From positions 193,489,112 through 193,553,111 of the forward strand of contig OX465281.1 of NCBI GenBank assembly GCA_949987705.1: a DNA stretch of 64,000 nucleotides. The letters run 5' to 3'. The first letter of the stretch is position 1. Every line of letters begins with the position of its first letter. A program made the position numbers and the translations under genes. Positions 20,804 to 30,305 of the stretch are shown here, in pieces. The notes under the pieces were generated by a model. That model was not told the origin of the DNA. It saw nothing but the letters and a program-made list of their open reading frames with translations, and did no database searches. The DNA comes from Thereva unica. Lineage: Eukaryota > Arthropoda > Insecta > Diptera > Therevidae.

Positions 20804-21059
20804 TTTTGCGTATAATTTTTATATTTTTATTTATTACTTTATATTTTTCACTGTTTAATCTCAGCACTCAACACTCAGAAACTTTGACAGTTTAGAAAAG
20901 TAAATCAGTTGATTTCGAAAAGAAATTTAATTTTTGATGTTGCTCGCTTGATTTTATATTCCGCACGAAAATGAGAACACCAAAATTAATTTTCGGCCGA
21001 AAATTATTTTCGTATTCGTTTTCGTGCGAAAGTTAGAACAGGGCTCTTAGTCTGTATTT

Positions 21060-22740
21060 CCATCGACCGTCTGTCTAAAATATCGACGATAAAGCGTCGC
21101 ATTTCTTGTTTCGAAATCAAACCAACATCCTTGGATTTTCTCCTGGCATGGTTCGTTGCTGATGGGGAAAAACGAACCGTCACCTCCACGTGGTACCCGC
21201 TGGATAAACAACCAACGACGGTAGTAGCGAGTGTGGAACGCTATAGTCCCCCTACTAGCGAAGGACCAGCACTCCTCTCTGGCAATATCAATTGCTATGA
21301 ACCCGACAGCAGAGCCTCGAACCAGACGGATAACTCAACGATGAACAGGCAAACGGAAAAAGGAATATGATTTTGGAATATTTATACCCAGGACACACCA
21401 ACACTCTAAATCTTGATTATGACGTCAAAATGACGTAGACCCATACAAAAGATATGGAAATAAAATTCAGTCTACGTAATAATCTAGATTAAGAGTGCTG
21501 GTGTGTCCTGGGTATAACATTGAACGTGCAAACTCTATACCAACCTGGCAAGTTAAAAGTACTATTGGACCAGCTTAAAAAATACAAGGCCGATATAATG
21601 GCGATTCAAGAAGTTAGACGGTTGGGGAAAGACAAAATGGAGAAAAGGAATTACACAATATACTACCGCTGAAGAGATAAAGAACATACTCTAGGTACGG
21701 CATTTATCGTAAGAAAAAGCTTAAAACATGCTATACATAGTAGAATTCGAAGCAAAAGGCGAAGGAATGTGCATGATAAGAATTAAATGCAAGTTCCACA
21801 ATTACTCCCTCATTAATATACATGCTCCAACTGAAGATAAGTCTGATGAAGAAAACGAGGCCTTCTACGAAAACCTTGAGAGAAACCTGAGAAAATGTAA
21901 CAGGTATGATGTAAAAGTAATATAGGAGATGCTAACGCAAAAAGAGGGCAGGAACGAATCTATTATCCAACCATTGAAAAACACAGTATACGTCCTGAGT
22001 GTAATGATAATGGTCGTAGACTGGTGGACTTCGCTGCTGGAGCTGACATGATAGTGGCCAGCACGAAACTCCAACCCAGAAGAATACACAGAGTAACGTG
22101 GAAATTTCCGAAGGAGATGGCCGATGCTATACACCATATATTGATTAGTACAATGTACAGCTCCAGCATAACAGATGTTAGAACGTACCGTGGAAAAAAC
22201 GTGAACTCAGATCATTTTCTGATGGGTGCTAAGATGAGAGACAGCTTCTCATGCGTCAGGACATGATGAAGGAGAGAACAAAGCGAGCGAACTTATAATA
22301 CCGCGGCTCTCAAAGAAGAGCAAATTAGGGAAGAATATGTAGAGCTAAATGGAAGGTTCGGTGCATCGGATTACAAAGATGCAAGTATCAATATCAATAT
22401 GGACAAGGTATGGGCTAAACTTAGGACCATAATAAAGGAAGCCGCAGCAATCAAGTTAGGGTATGAAATACGAGCAAGACGTCAAGACTGGTTCGATGAA
22501 GAGTGCGCTAGATAAGAATGAAGCATATGCTAATATATTGCAAGAACTCAGAACTAGAAATTCGGTATCGGGCTATAAGGAAAAACGACGAATTGAAAAA
22601 CATACGCACAAAAGAAAGAAAAGGACGTGGCTGGAGGAACAAATGGCAGAGATGAACGAACTCGGGAATTATAACGAAGTTATAAAGCTATATGAGAAAG
22701 TGAACAAGCCACGTAAAGAGTTTAAACCCAGAGTATAAGT
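21060..22740 (+). pseudogene. LINE F: RTE-like endonuclease and linker remnant
   Basis: Plus-strand APE endonuclease pieces: LNVQTLYQPGKLKVLLDQLK, ADIMAIQEVRR (near 21600), YSLINIHAPTEDKSDEEN (near 21805), GDANAKRG, RLVDFAAGADMIVASTK and NSDHFLMGAKMR (near 22205). A basic linker follows (KRRIEKHTHKRKKRTWLEEQ) and ends near 22738 before any RT. Stops and shifts occur near 21670, 21925 and 22266. It is distinct in sequence from family 1 and LINE A but has the same architecture. The 5' leader is probably 21060-21384. Confidence 0.75.
21385..21514. mobile_element. Palindromic 130-bp MITE, TA target
   Basis: Inverted ends TACCCAGGACACACCA (with about 40 bp of imperfect pairing) at 21385 and its complement ending 21514, flanked by TA on both sides (21383-21384, 21515-21516). 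TA duplication and small size suggest a Tc1/mariner-type MITE. It interrupts LINE F just before the LNVQTLY block. The interior holds TGACGTCA-like palindromes. Confidence 0.75.
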
Positions 22741-22775
22741 GTAAGAGCAGTGTAAGGATAAAAACGGTAATATAT

Positions 22776-22948
22776 TCTTCTTCTTCTTCAACGGCTCTAC
22801 TACCGGGATCCGATATTGGCCTCTCGCAACTTTTCTCTCCACCGGTCCCGATTCTTAGTCGATGTCAGTCAGTTTGCTCTGAACGCCCTAGTCTACGCCA
22901 TCATTCCAGCGAAGGTTGGGTCTCCCTCGCTGTCGCATCCCATAGGTG
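22776..22948 (-). mobile_element. LINE A 3' stub
   Basis: About 170 bp matching the 3' end of LINE A on the minus strand, including the TTC (GAA) tail at 22776-22790 and the GCGACAGCGAGGGAGACCC block. It is a severely 5'-truncated insertion. Confidence 0.8.
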
Positions 22949-23654
22949 AATCACCGACCGATATTGTTCTCTTTCCATTTTACTAAAATCCGCGGACACA
23001 CGCGGTAAAAAAAAAACTACGAGTCCGACAGATAGAAGCCGCCTACGAGAATGTACCACGTGGTAGTAAATTTCTCTTGCGATAGTGGTGCCATCAGGCG
23101 GTGAAGATAAGTACTTATCGGACTGCCCTCGTATTTTGAAATTTGGTCGTAGAAACGGAATCATCTCCTTATAAGACGGGAAAGATTTATATACTGACGA
23201 GCTACGACGAACTGCCTTCTAATAAAACGGTCCCGCTTTACGAAAAGATAGAGCTTCCAATGATGAATCAGTCAGCGTTTTACTAGCATAAGAAAATATG
23301 ATGGTCATGAAATGTATACATAGTAAAATATGTATTTCCTACATTGTAAAATTTTTATATTTTTGTAAACGGCCCTCATGATCAGGAAAATATCTTTATT
23401 TCAAACAATATTTCCTTTCATCTGCAATGTAGACAAATTCAGTTAATATATTGTAACGTAAACATTTCCATGCAATGCATCGCAACGATATTTTCTTATC
23501 TACTTTTTCGCACGAAAAGCGCTGACTAGGCGACTTTTTCGTGATCTTGCGAGCCACGGTTTAGGTGGCAAAGACTGCGAACTGACTTAAAAATCAGTTC
23601 TCGTTGAGCCTCCAATTATAACAATCACTATCTAGAAGTAAAACCTTAGAAGAA
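22949..23654. other. No gene recognised
   Basis: AT-rich sequence with a short CGCGG palindrome near 22990 and an A-tract; no coding or repeat assignment. Confidence 0.4.
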
Positions 23655-23900
23655 GTTTTCAATAAATTTTGTTAGTGAAGTTCGGGTATTTTAATATACT
23701 TAATTCTTTTCCCAATTGCTGGCCAACGGGGCTCAACATCGCCATATTTAGGAACCGGATTAAATCTCTTATTTTAAGGTTTCCAAATACACGGTATCTG
23801 ATATTTGCTAGAGACGGACATCCGCAAAAAAATCGTCTGACTGGCCGGTTCATCTCCGCTTCTACGGCAGGGGGTGTTCTACGGAATTGTGTGATGCCTC
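23655..23900 (-). pseudogene. C-terminal fragment of an RNase H-type LINE
   Basis: The minus-strand frame contains RRFFCGCPSLANIRYRVFGN then LKIRDLIRFLNMAML. The H..C.CPxLAxxRYR...G and IRDLIRFL pattern is the C-terminal tail following the zinc knuckle in jockey/LOA/I-type polyproteins. Only about 60 residues remain. Confidence 0.55.
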
Positions 23901-24274
23901 ATTAGGCAGTGTTCGGTAATCTGATATCTTTATGTGTCATTCACAAAAAATCTCGAGATATCTAGTATTTGCAATAAGACCGCCTTCTGAGAACGATATC
24001 GGCGCCTCCATCCGAAAGAAAGCAGTGATTTTATTTTATTTCATTTTTTTTATGTGACAGACTAGAGGCTTAGGGAAAGTCCCTTTGTACTGTCGACAAT
24101 CTATTTTTTCGTATAGAGTGAACAGCAGCTCTAGCCGGAAGATAGAGAGAAGATAAGGAAGTAACTGTCACAACCTAGCCACGATACATTTTATTCCACC
24201 TAATTCCAACCATTTCGCGACTCTGGCATCGGCGCATTTGAGAAACAACTCGCTGGAGTGTTATGCCTCCTGAA
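23901..24274. other. No feature recognised
   Basis: Non-coding stretch between a LINE fragment and the SINE; nothing distinctive seen. Confidence 0.4.
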
Positions 24275-24495
24275 ACGAGTTGAATGTCATCAGCCAACCG
24301 ATGACATGCGCTTGGTGGAGCGAGGAAGGACTAGGGAAGGCTATGACAGGAGGAATCAGGAATGTAAAGAGGGAAGAAGAAAGAAGGAAAGTTAGGTGGG
24401 AGCGGCGAAGGACCGTGGCGCCACCGGGATTCGTACCCGGGACCTCTGGGATAGCAGTCAGGCGCCTTACCCCTAGCCTACCGAGGCCCCCTGAA
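24275..24495 (-). mobile_element. tRNA-derived SINE
   Basis: Read on the minus strand from about 24493, a tRNA-like head has an A-box-like TAGGCTAGGGGTAAGGCG and a B-box-like GGTACGAATCCCG about 35 nt later, with a foldable T-arm (CCGGG...CCCGG) near 24410-24440. A pyrimidine-rich body follows (TTCCTTCTTTCTTCTTCC). The anticodon arm is poor and flanking processing signals are absent, so a pol III SINE is favoured over a functional tRNA gene. Confidence 0.6.
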
Positions 24496-24532
24496 GAAAC
24501 AACAGATACACATTGCAAAAATATAATACAGA

Positions 24533-24562
24533 TTATAGTAATAGAGTTATAGTAATAGAGTT
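24533..24562. repeat. Short tandem duplication
   Basis: ATAGTAATAGAGTT is present twice directly to the left of the TTAA at 24561-24564. Confidence 0.6.
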
Positions 24563-24754
24563 AACCCTTCTAATGCAGAAGGGTATTCGCACTTCTTAGC
24601 TGGGCCAAGAAAGATTTACCTACTCAGCACAACCAAGCGCTGAGATGAGGCTCACAACTAAGCATGCAAACATAAAAATTAATAAATAAAAACAAAAATC
24701 CAAATTAACATATAACACACGCAAGCAACAGGAAACATAGATGGTCACGTGAGA

Positions 24755-25126
24755 TTAAAAAGACTCCTTACTAATGCTAACGCTAAAGACATTAATATTA
24801 TTGTTAACATTAATGAACATGCGGTTTACAGGTTCAAATCTGCCGTAATTTGTATTAGAGGAGTTGATTTGTAAAAGAGGTGGACCTCTCAGATTATAAC
24901 GACTCTCTCTAAACGACGCACGGCGACCTAAAAAACCTGAGTCGACCTTTCCATTAAGTAGCTGATGAACAAATACAACATCGGCCACCTCTCGACACTT
25001 GTGAAGAGAGCTTAAGTTGAGTAACTTAAGCCGGGATTCATATGATGGAAGAACTATTGGGTTTTCCCAAGGAAGATGATTCAGTGCGAATCGAACGAAC
25101 CATCGTTGAACCGATTCAATAGTTCT
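24755..25126 (-). pseudogene. LINE D, ORF2 C-terminus
   Basis: IESVQRWFVRFALNHLPW opens at 25126. It is followed by a leucine-rich stretch, then MADVVFVHQLLNGKVDSGFL, RYNLRGPP and FEPVNRMFINVN, corresponding to the IESVQKKF…NEPVNR C-terminal block of family B. One stop or shift lies near 24990. Confidence 0.75.
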
Positions 25127-25494
25127 TGTTCAAATACTTTCACAGCGAGGAGTTCCCTTTGGTTATCCTTTGAATTTTGTCGGATTAGAATCCAATCACC
25201 GAATCACCTTTAGGGCATTTAATTTTTTATTATTACAGATGAATAACGTTAACTGATGATGATTACACACTTTCGGAACCACTGGATAAGGAAGCTAGGT
25301 CATTTGGCTACTAATGGACATCCATCAAAACATAAACATCATCATATTTGGCCAAGATCGCCACATTAATCATCATCAAATTACATCATCATTAATATAC
25401 TAATATAATTTAGGTTTATTAGAATTAATTTTCAATTTACGATATTCATTCAAAATTTACTCTGGTAACCCCATCACCTCAATACATGCCTACG

Positions 25495-25500
25495 TATAAA
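25495..25500 (+). promoter_or_regulatory. TATA-box-like motif in the LTR-like element
   Basis: TATAAA in the context ACGTATAAATTAG, about 370 bp into the element, followed roughly 25-30 bp later by TCATCGAAGC, a plausible start region. Motif only. Confidence 0.4.
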
Positions 25501-25650
25501 TTAGCATTCCCACTCTTATCATCGAAGCAAAAATCACTTCAAACGTTACGGTTTTCTTTTGTATCCCCACTTGAACTTGAAATTCAAGCAAACGATTAAA
25601 TATTGTTGCGAACGAAACGCTCGCTCTCTCTGCACCGGAGCTTCACCGAG

Positions 25651-25656
25651 GTAAGT
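25651..25656 (+). promoter_or_regulatory. Splice-donor-like site
   Basis: CACCGAG followed by GTAAGT at 25651, just upstream of the hairpin array. A second donor-like ACAG/GTGAGT lies at 25995 after the array, and a polypyrimidine tract with AG at 26646-26647 could be the acceptor. This suggests a spliced leader transcript; unproven. Confidence 0.35.
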
Positions 25657-25714
25657 TGGTCCTGAACTTGTCCCTTTTTCCTCCTTTTCTTTTTTTTCCA
25701 ATACTAACTTTCCT

Positions 25715-25948
25715 CTGTTGTTGGGTTTCGACCAACAACAGATTTATTAATTTTCCTTGTTGTTGGGATTCGACCATCAACAAGGTTTACTAATATTTCG
25801 TTTGTTTTTGGGTTTCGACCATAAACAAACTACTAACCTTTCTTTGTTGTTGGGATTCGACCATCAACAAAGATACTAATATTTACTGTGTTGTTGGGAT
25901 TCGACCATCAACACATTACTTCCTTTCCTTGTTGTTTTCATACAACAG
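25715..25948 (+). repeat. Array of covarying hairpins
   Basis: Five units, at 25715-25741, 25756-25784, 25800-25830, 25842-25872 and 25887-25915. Each has an outer stem, a T·T mismatch (a T-A pair in unit 1), a TGG/CCA inner stem and a 7-nt loop G(A/T)TTCGA. Outer 5' arms are CTGTTGT, CTTGTTG, GTTTGTTT, CTTTGTTG and TGTGTTG, and each 3' arm is the matching complement. Four stem positions change in a compensated way. A sixth, loop-divergent hairpin is at 25929-25948. Spacers are TACTAATATTTC-like, 12-15 nt. Confidence 0.85.
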
Positions 25949-26104
25949 TAATTCCCTTTTTTCATACAAGTTCAAGGTCAACTTTAGAAAACAGGTGAGT
26001 ACCTCATTTTACATGCTGATAAAATTCTATATATTTTTTTTTCTTTTGTTTCTTCTGTGATTCGGTGATTTATTTTACCATTTTTCTCGTTTCTTCGAAA
26101 TTTT

Positions 26105-26465
26105 AAACTTCGCGATTTAGTGAACAACGTTGTAGAGGTGATTTTTGCAATTCGATAATTAATTCATAGCTTACATCGTTGACGAGGTGATGAGATTGAA
26201 TTTATAGTTTTCAACATTGTCGAGGGTGATCCAAATAAATTTTGAGTGAGTCTTCACTTGAATTAATACTTTGTTAAACTTATGACTTGTCAGAAATTTT
26301 ATCCCTTTTATTGTATCTTGAAGTTATTAAGAAATTGAATTATAGTTTCCAACATTGTTGAGGGTGAATTAAGTAAACTTTGATCAAATCGTCATTTGAA
26401 TAAATACTTTGATAAATCTCTAATTTATCAGAAGTTTTGTCCTTTATTGAAATTTGAATTAATAA
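26105..26465 (+). repeat. Degenerate tandem repeat inside the LTR-like element
   Basis: The motif AACATTGTYGAGGGTGA recurs near 26126, 26174, 26213 and 26349. The last two belong to copies of about 135 bp that share blocks such as AATAAATACTTTGATAAA/AATTAATACTTTGTTAAA and TTATCAGAAGTTTTGTCC. Confidence 0.65.
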
Positions 26466-26801
26466 ACTTACTAACTAAATTAATTAACTAAAACTAAATA
26501 ACTAAATTTTGAACTAATTTATATGAAACTTGAATTTTTATTGAATTACTGATATCTTGATTATCATGAATAAATTTGAAATGTTATAATTGAATCCTAC
26601 TTCTTCTTCTTTTTTTTGTTTTTATTTTCTTTACCTTTTTTACACAGGTGTACTGCAGTTAGAGGCGTCCGAGAACTTCCTCTATTCGTTTGAAGTTGTT
26701 AATACAAAAACATATGGTCCTTCGAGCCGGATTAGTTTAATGTGCAACAAAACTCGTACGAGAAATTCCTATATTTTCTAAGGTTTTTTATAACAAAAAC
26801 A

Positions 26802-28959
26802 GTTCTAACATGTGAAGAATAGTGAGGAGACCAAGCCTGGGAGGCATATTCAAGTAATGGTCTGACAAGAGAAATATATAAGTGTTTAGTAACCAACGGG
26901 TTATTAAATTCCTTGGACCACCTTTTTATAAAACCCAAGACTAAACTACATCTGGAAGAGATATAGTAGATGTGAGTGGAGAAATCCAGTTTACTATCAA
27001 ATCTAATCCCGAGATCTTTAATCAAATTAACACGAGGGATACCCTCATCAGAAAAGGTGTAGTTAAAAATTATAGGATCACGTCTCCTACTAAAAGTCAT
27101 GACTTCGCATTTACCAATATTAAGAACCGGGTTGTTGTTAGCACACCAAGAGTAAAAGGTATCAAGGTCAATCTGCAGAAGTTTGCAATCCTCCATACTC
27201 TTTATGTGCCGATAAAATTTGATGTCAACAGCGTAAATCAATATTCTACAGTGTCTTAGTAAGGGAACAATGTCATGAATTGAGAATATAAAGAGGAGAG
27301 GGCCAAGATGACTTCCTTGAGGGACACCGGATGTCGCTTCAATGGTTATTGATTTGGATCCACGAAAACTAACTTGGTAGGTCCGGTCAGTTAAGTAAGA
27401 CTGGAACCATACTAGAAGGGCTTGCGGAAAGCCTAACATTCTTAATTTCAGAATAATAATGGAATGGGAGAGCTTGTCGAATGCCTTACTAAAATCAGTG
27501 TAAACACAATCAGTTTGACAACCGGAAACGAAGCCTTCAACAGCATGAGCAGTGAACTCGAGAAGATTGGTGGTTGTGGAACGAGCTGCAAGAAAACCAT
27601 GTTGATTCGTTGAGATCAGCCTCTTGCAGATAGGAACGAGTGTAGAATAGATAATTGATTCAAAAAGTTTCGGTATAGCAGACAACTTAGCAACTGGCCT
27701 ATAATTCGATATTTCGCTCTTGCAACCACTTTTGTGAATAGGAATTATGAACGAATTCTTCCACAGAGTGGGGAAGTACCCTTTATCCAGGGATTTTAGA
27801 GAAAGGATTTTCAGTGGAGACTGGAGAACCTCCACACAGGCCTTAAGGACAGCAGGAGGAATACCGTCGGGGCCAAAAGTAAAGTCAAATGGAAGATCGT
27901 CAATATGTTTCACGATATCGGCAGTGGTAATTGAGAGAGGTAAAAAATGAGCCTCTCGGTTAGGAATAATGTGACGAAAATTATTGTCGTCAGGCTGAAA
28001 GTCTGCAGATGCGAAAGATTGATGAAAGAATGACGCAAACATGCTGCAAATCGCAGGCGACTCACAGCTAGACCAGTTCTTGTTCTGCATAGTATTAGGG
28101 TAATTATCAACTTTTTTCTTCGAGTTGATAAATTTGAAGAAGTTTCTGGAATCAGTAAATACTTTATTACTCATACTGCTGAGATATTCACGATACAGAG
28201 TGAAAGAGAGTGAACGAAATTGGTTATAGCCAATGATAAATGAATTGAGACTTGGATAAGTTTTCCAGAGCCTATTCTTCTGATTTTCCAAATGCTTGAG
28301 TTCACTATTGAACCAAGGAGGAGAAGTACTGGCCAATTTTTGAGGCTCATAGGGGACGCAAAAACGAGGGCTGCGTATAGTACGCCATAGAACCGTGCTA
28401 CATCGACATCCAACTCGTTTGCGGAAAGTAAGTTGTTGAAATCAACCATGGCAAGTTTAGATGACAGCTCATTAAAGTTAGCCTTTTTAAAGTTAAAGGA
28501 ATAGGTTACCACCTCCGCGCAAGGAGTATTAACTGAATTGAAGCAGTAATTGAGCAAGATAGGAGGGTGGTAATCATCAACAGTGGACATGACTATTGGA
28601 CTGGGTTCAGCAGTCATGTTGACTGAGTCTGTAAAGAATATAAGATCCAACCGCCTTCCTAATACATTAGTCACACCACTCATTTGACTCAAGCCAAGTG
28701 AGAATAAGGAATCGAGAAAACACGATTCCTTAGAATTAAGGCTGCCTTCAGGAAGGTAGTTGTCGTCATCGTCAACATATACCCACTGGATATTGGGTAA
28801 ATTGAAATCGCCTAGAAGAAGTAGCTCATCATTAGTGTTCATCAAGGTCAGAATGTGGTCAACACAAAAGATGAGAATATCATAGAGGTTATTACCTCCA
28901 TCGTCAAGTGTGCTTAACATATCTGGTGGGATATAGCAGCACAGCAGGAAGAGATTCAT
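26802..28959 (-). pseudogene. LINE D endonuclease-reverse transcriptase (inactive)
   Basis: Endonuclease C-terminal half: LLLGDFNLPNIQW and RRLDLIFFTDSVN (28959 downwards). Linker: PPWFNSELKHLENQKNRLW. RT: NYRPVAKLSAIPKLFESIIY, NQHGFLAARSTTTNLLE, CVYTDFSKAFDKLSHS, GVPQGSHLGPLLF, KDLGIRFDSK. The catalytic box reads YAVD (near 27228) rather than YADD, so the active-site Asp is replaced and the protein would be dead even without the frameshift near 28340. The 534-codon RT frame is otherwise open. Confidence 0.85.
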
Positions 28960-29300
28960 TTTAGAAAGGGAGATGAGTGATGAGATCTATTACGAGTACG
29001 TGGAACGAAACGCTTGGTAAGAGCCCCAGCGGGCCAGAAACCAGGGTCTAAGAGAATCTCGGCAGTATTAGGCGGTGCAGACAAAATAAAAGATGCAACT
29101 GGCTTGGAGGCCTTGCTAACCCTTCTACAACGAACTGTTCCGGGGTCTATAGATTTTTTCCTCAAATATTCCCAGATAGACTCCGTCTTAGTCACCGGAG
29201 AGAATCTCGAGATGAAAATACTTAGAGGCTTAGGAACCGTAACAAGAGAAGTGTAAGGCTCAAGAGGGACTATAACTTCGGCAACCGGTGGACCATCCAC
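28956..29300 (-). pseudogene. LINE D ORF1 C-terminal remnant
   Basis: VPKPLSIFISRFSPVTKTES, then KPVASFILSAPPN and LLDPGFWPAGALTKRFVPR. The (L)FVSRFSP…FWPxGxxxxRF pattern is typical of the C-terminal part of ORF1 proteins of insect CR1/jockey-type LINEs. It ends at a stop overlapping the start of ORF2, but the endonuclease frame starts in mid-domain, so sequence is missing at the junction. Confidence 0.6.
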
Positions 29301-29439
29301 TTCTTCTTACTATTATATTTGTTTCTTACGGCGGCACTTCAATATTGTAGAACTTACAATAGCCGAACTTTACATGTAAAATTTCCTTTTAATCGCGTTT
29401 TCCTTGAAATGTGCTGGAATTAATTGACGTTTGAACTTC

Positions 29440-29590
29440 CTATGCATTCTGATTTAAGAAAAACTTAAGTCTAGAGAAATTGCCACTTAAGTTACACTTA
29501 AGTAAATTTTAAGTGGCAACTGTGAAACAGGCATCCATACTTAAATATAACTTAAGTTAATTTTTATACTTAAGTTCGCACTGTGAAACC
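29440..29590. repeat. CTTAAGT-rich MITE end
   Basis: Repeated ACTTAAGT motifs and two AACTGTGAAAC(A/C)GGC-like blocks end in ACCGGCCC followed by TTA at 29590, resembling a Harbinger-type MITE terminus. The other end is not visible, so it is probably truncated. Confidence 0.45.
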
Positions 29591-29704
29591 GGCCCTTAAT
29601 ATTTTATGTTTGCATGTCTCAGCTGAGCCACGACGGCAGTGGTAAATTGTTTCTCAGCCCTGCTGAGAAGTGCACCTTCTGAGCTAGAAGGTTAACTCGT
29701 ATAA

Positions 29705-30300
29705 ATCCAGACAAACAGTTGGTTCAAAAAATCTGCCCTCCCCTCCGTCCCCTTTCACCCTCTTCTCCACAAGCGACGTTTTCAGTCGATTTTTGTTGGT
29801 TGGCTGTTGGCTCGTGTGAAATTGGCCTTGGTAAGGGCGAATAGAAACGATTTCTATTTTTCCTCGAGTTGCAGGAACATTATTATGTATGCCTAACAGT
29901 CAAGCTGTCGGGGTCCGAAGTAGTGTTGGGTAGGACACGATAATAAAATGAGTTTGTAAGAGGAGTCTCTTTTTACTTTTGAACCAGTACAATGTCTCAC
30001 TTCAAATGAGGCGAGGTGCCATTGTATTGCTAGCATGTCACGTAGTTAACGGCTCAAATGTTGCGATGCGGGTAGATCTATTGCGTTTGCGAAAAAGAGG
30101 ATACTGTAAATGATAAATGAATGAATGGAAATATTAATTATCGTGCCTATGAATGTTGATTACAAAAATATTCTTTAAAATTTTTGTTAACTGTATAAAG
30201 AAAAGCATATTTACAAATTTAAAATGAAACTCCCTAAAATTGAAAATAACACGAAAATATTTTATTTGTTACAGATAGAAATTAAAAAAAAAAATAAAAT
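29705..30300. other. No gene recognised
   Basis: AT-rich, with no repeat family or coding frame that I can support. Confidence 0.4.
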
Positions 30301-30305
30301 TTTAG

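Larger units (their letters stand above)
17679..21046. mobile_element. PIF/Harbinger transposon with both genes
   Basis: 3.37 kb with inverted ends: GGGCCCTGTTCTAACTTTCG on the left and the complement of GAGCCCTGTTCTAACTTTCG on the right. The flanking triplets are TGA (17676-17678) and TTA (21047-21049), consistent with a mutated 3-bp TWA duplication. Inside are a Myb-like accessory gene (+) and a DDE transposase gene (-) arranged convergently, the standard two-gene Harbinger content, separated by a foldback element at 19072-19558. Confidence 0.85.
25127..26801 (+). mobile_element. Solo-LTR-like insertion, TG...CA, 5-bp TSD
   Basis: 1,675 bp beginning TGTTCAAATAC and ending TAACAAAAACA, with GTTCT at 25122-25126 and 26802-26806. 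TG...CA ends and a 5-bp duplication are what an LTR retrotransposon leaves as a solo LTR. Promoter-like TATAAA lies at 25495-25500, donor-like GTAAGT at 25651 and GTGAGT at 25995, and a pyrimidine tract with AG at 26646-26647. A hairpin array occupies 25715-25948. The orientation (+) is inferred from these signals. No coding sequence or second LTR is seen. Confidence 0.7.
24680..29300 (-). mobile_element. LINE D (CR1/jockey group), split by an LTR-like insertion
   Basis: Minus-strand pieces: an ORF1 C-terminal part (29300-28956), endonuclease to RT (28959-26802) and a C-terminal part (25126-24755), ending near 24680 in an A/T-rich tail. Removing the insertion 25127-26801 plus one GTTCT rejoins HVRT with IESVQRWFVRFALNHLPW in frame, proving that the two pieces are one element. 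A related 3' fragment lies at 44570-44860. Confidence 0.85.
24565..29691. mobile_element. piggyBac-like element (TTAA target), split by LINE D
   Basis: TTAA occurs on both sides (24561-24564, 29692-29695). The ends start CCCTTCTAATGCAG on the left and CCTTCTAGCTCAG on the right (complement), and similarity continues for roughly 115 bp to GCATGCAAACATAAA. TTAA plus CC(C)-starting ends are the piggyBac signature. No piggyBac transposase is present; nearly everything inside is LINE D and its own insertion. The right part also includes a MITE end at 29440-29590. Confidence 0.65.

Noticed and set aside
24410..24495. Functional tRNA gene
   Set aside because: No good anticodon arm and no clean acceptor stem ending; better explained as a SINE head.
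24261..24552. Apparent proteins on both strands across 24261-24552
   Set aside because: They overlap the tRNA-derived SINE and show no domain; the SINE explains the region.
25715..25948. CRISPR-like array of palindromic repeats
   Set aside because: Stems differ between units and the spacers are conserved, the reverse of CRISPR; context is an LTR-like insertion in a LINE.
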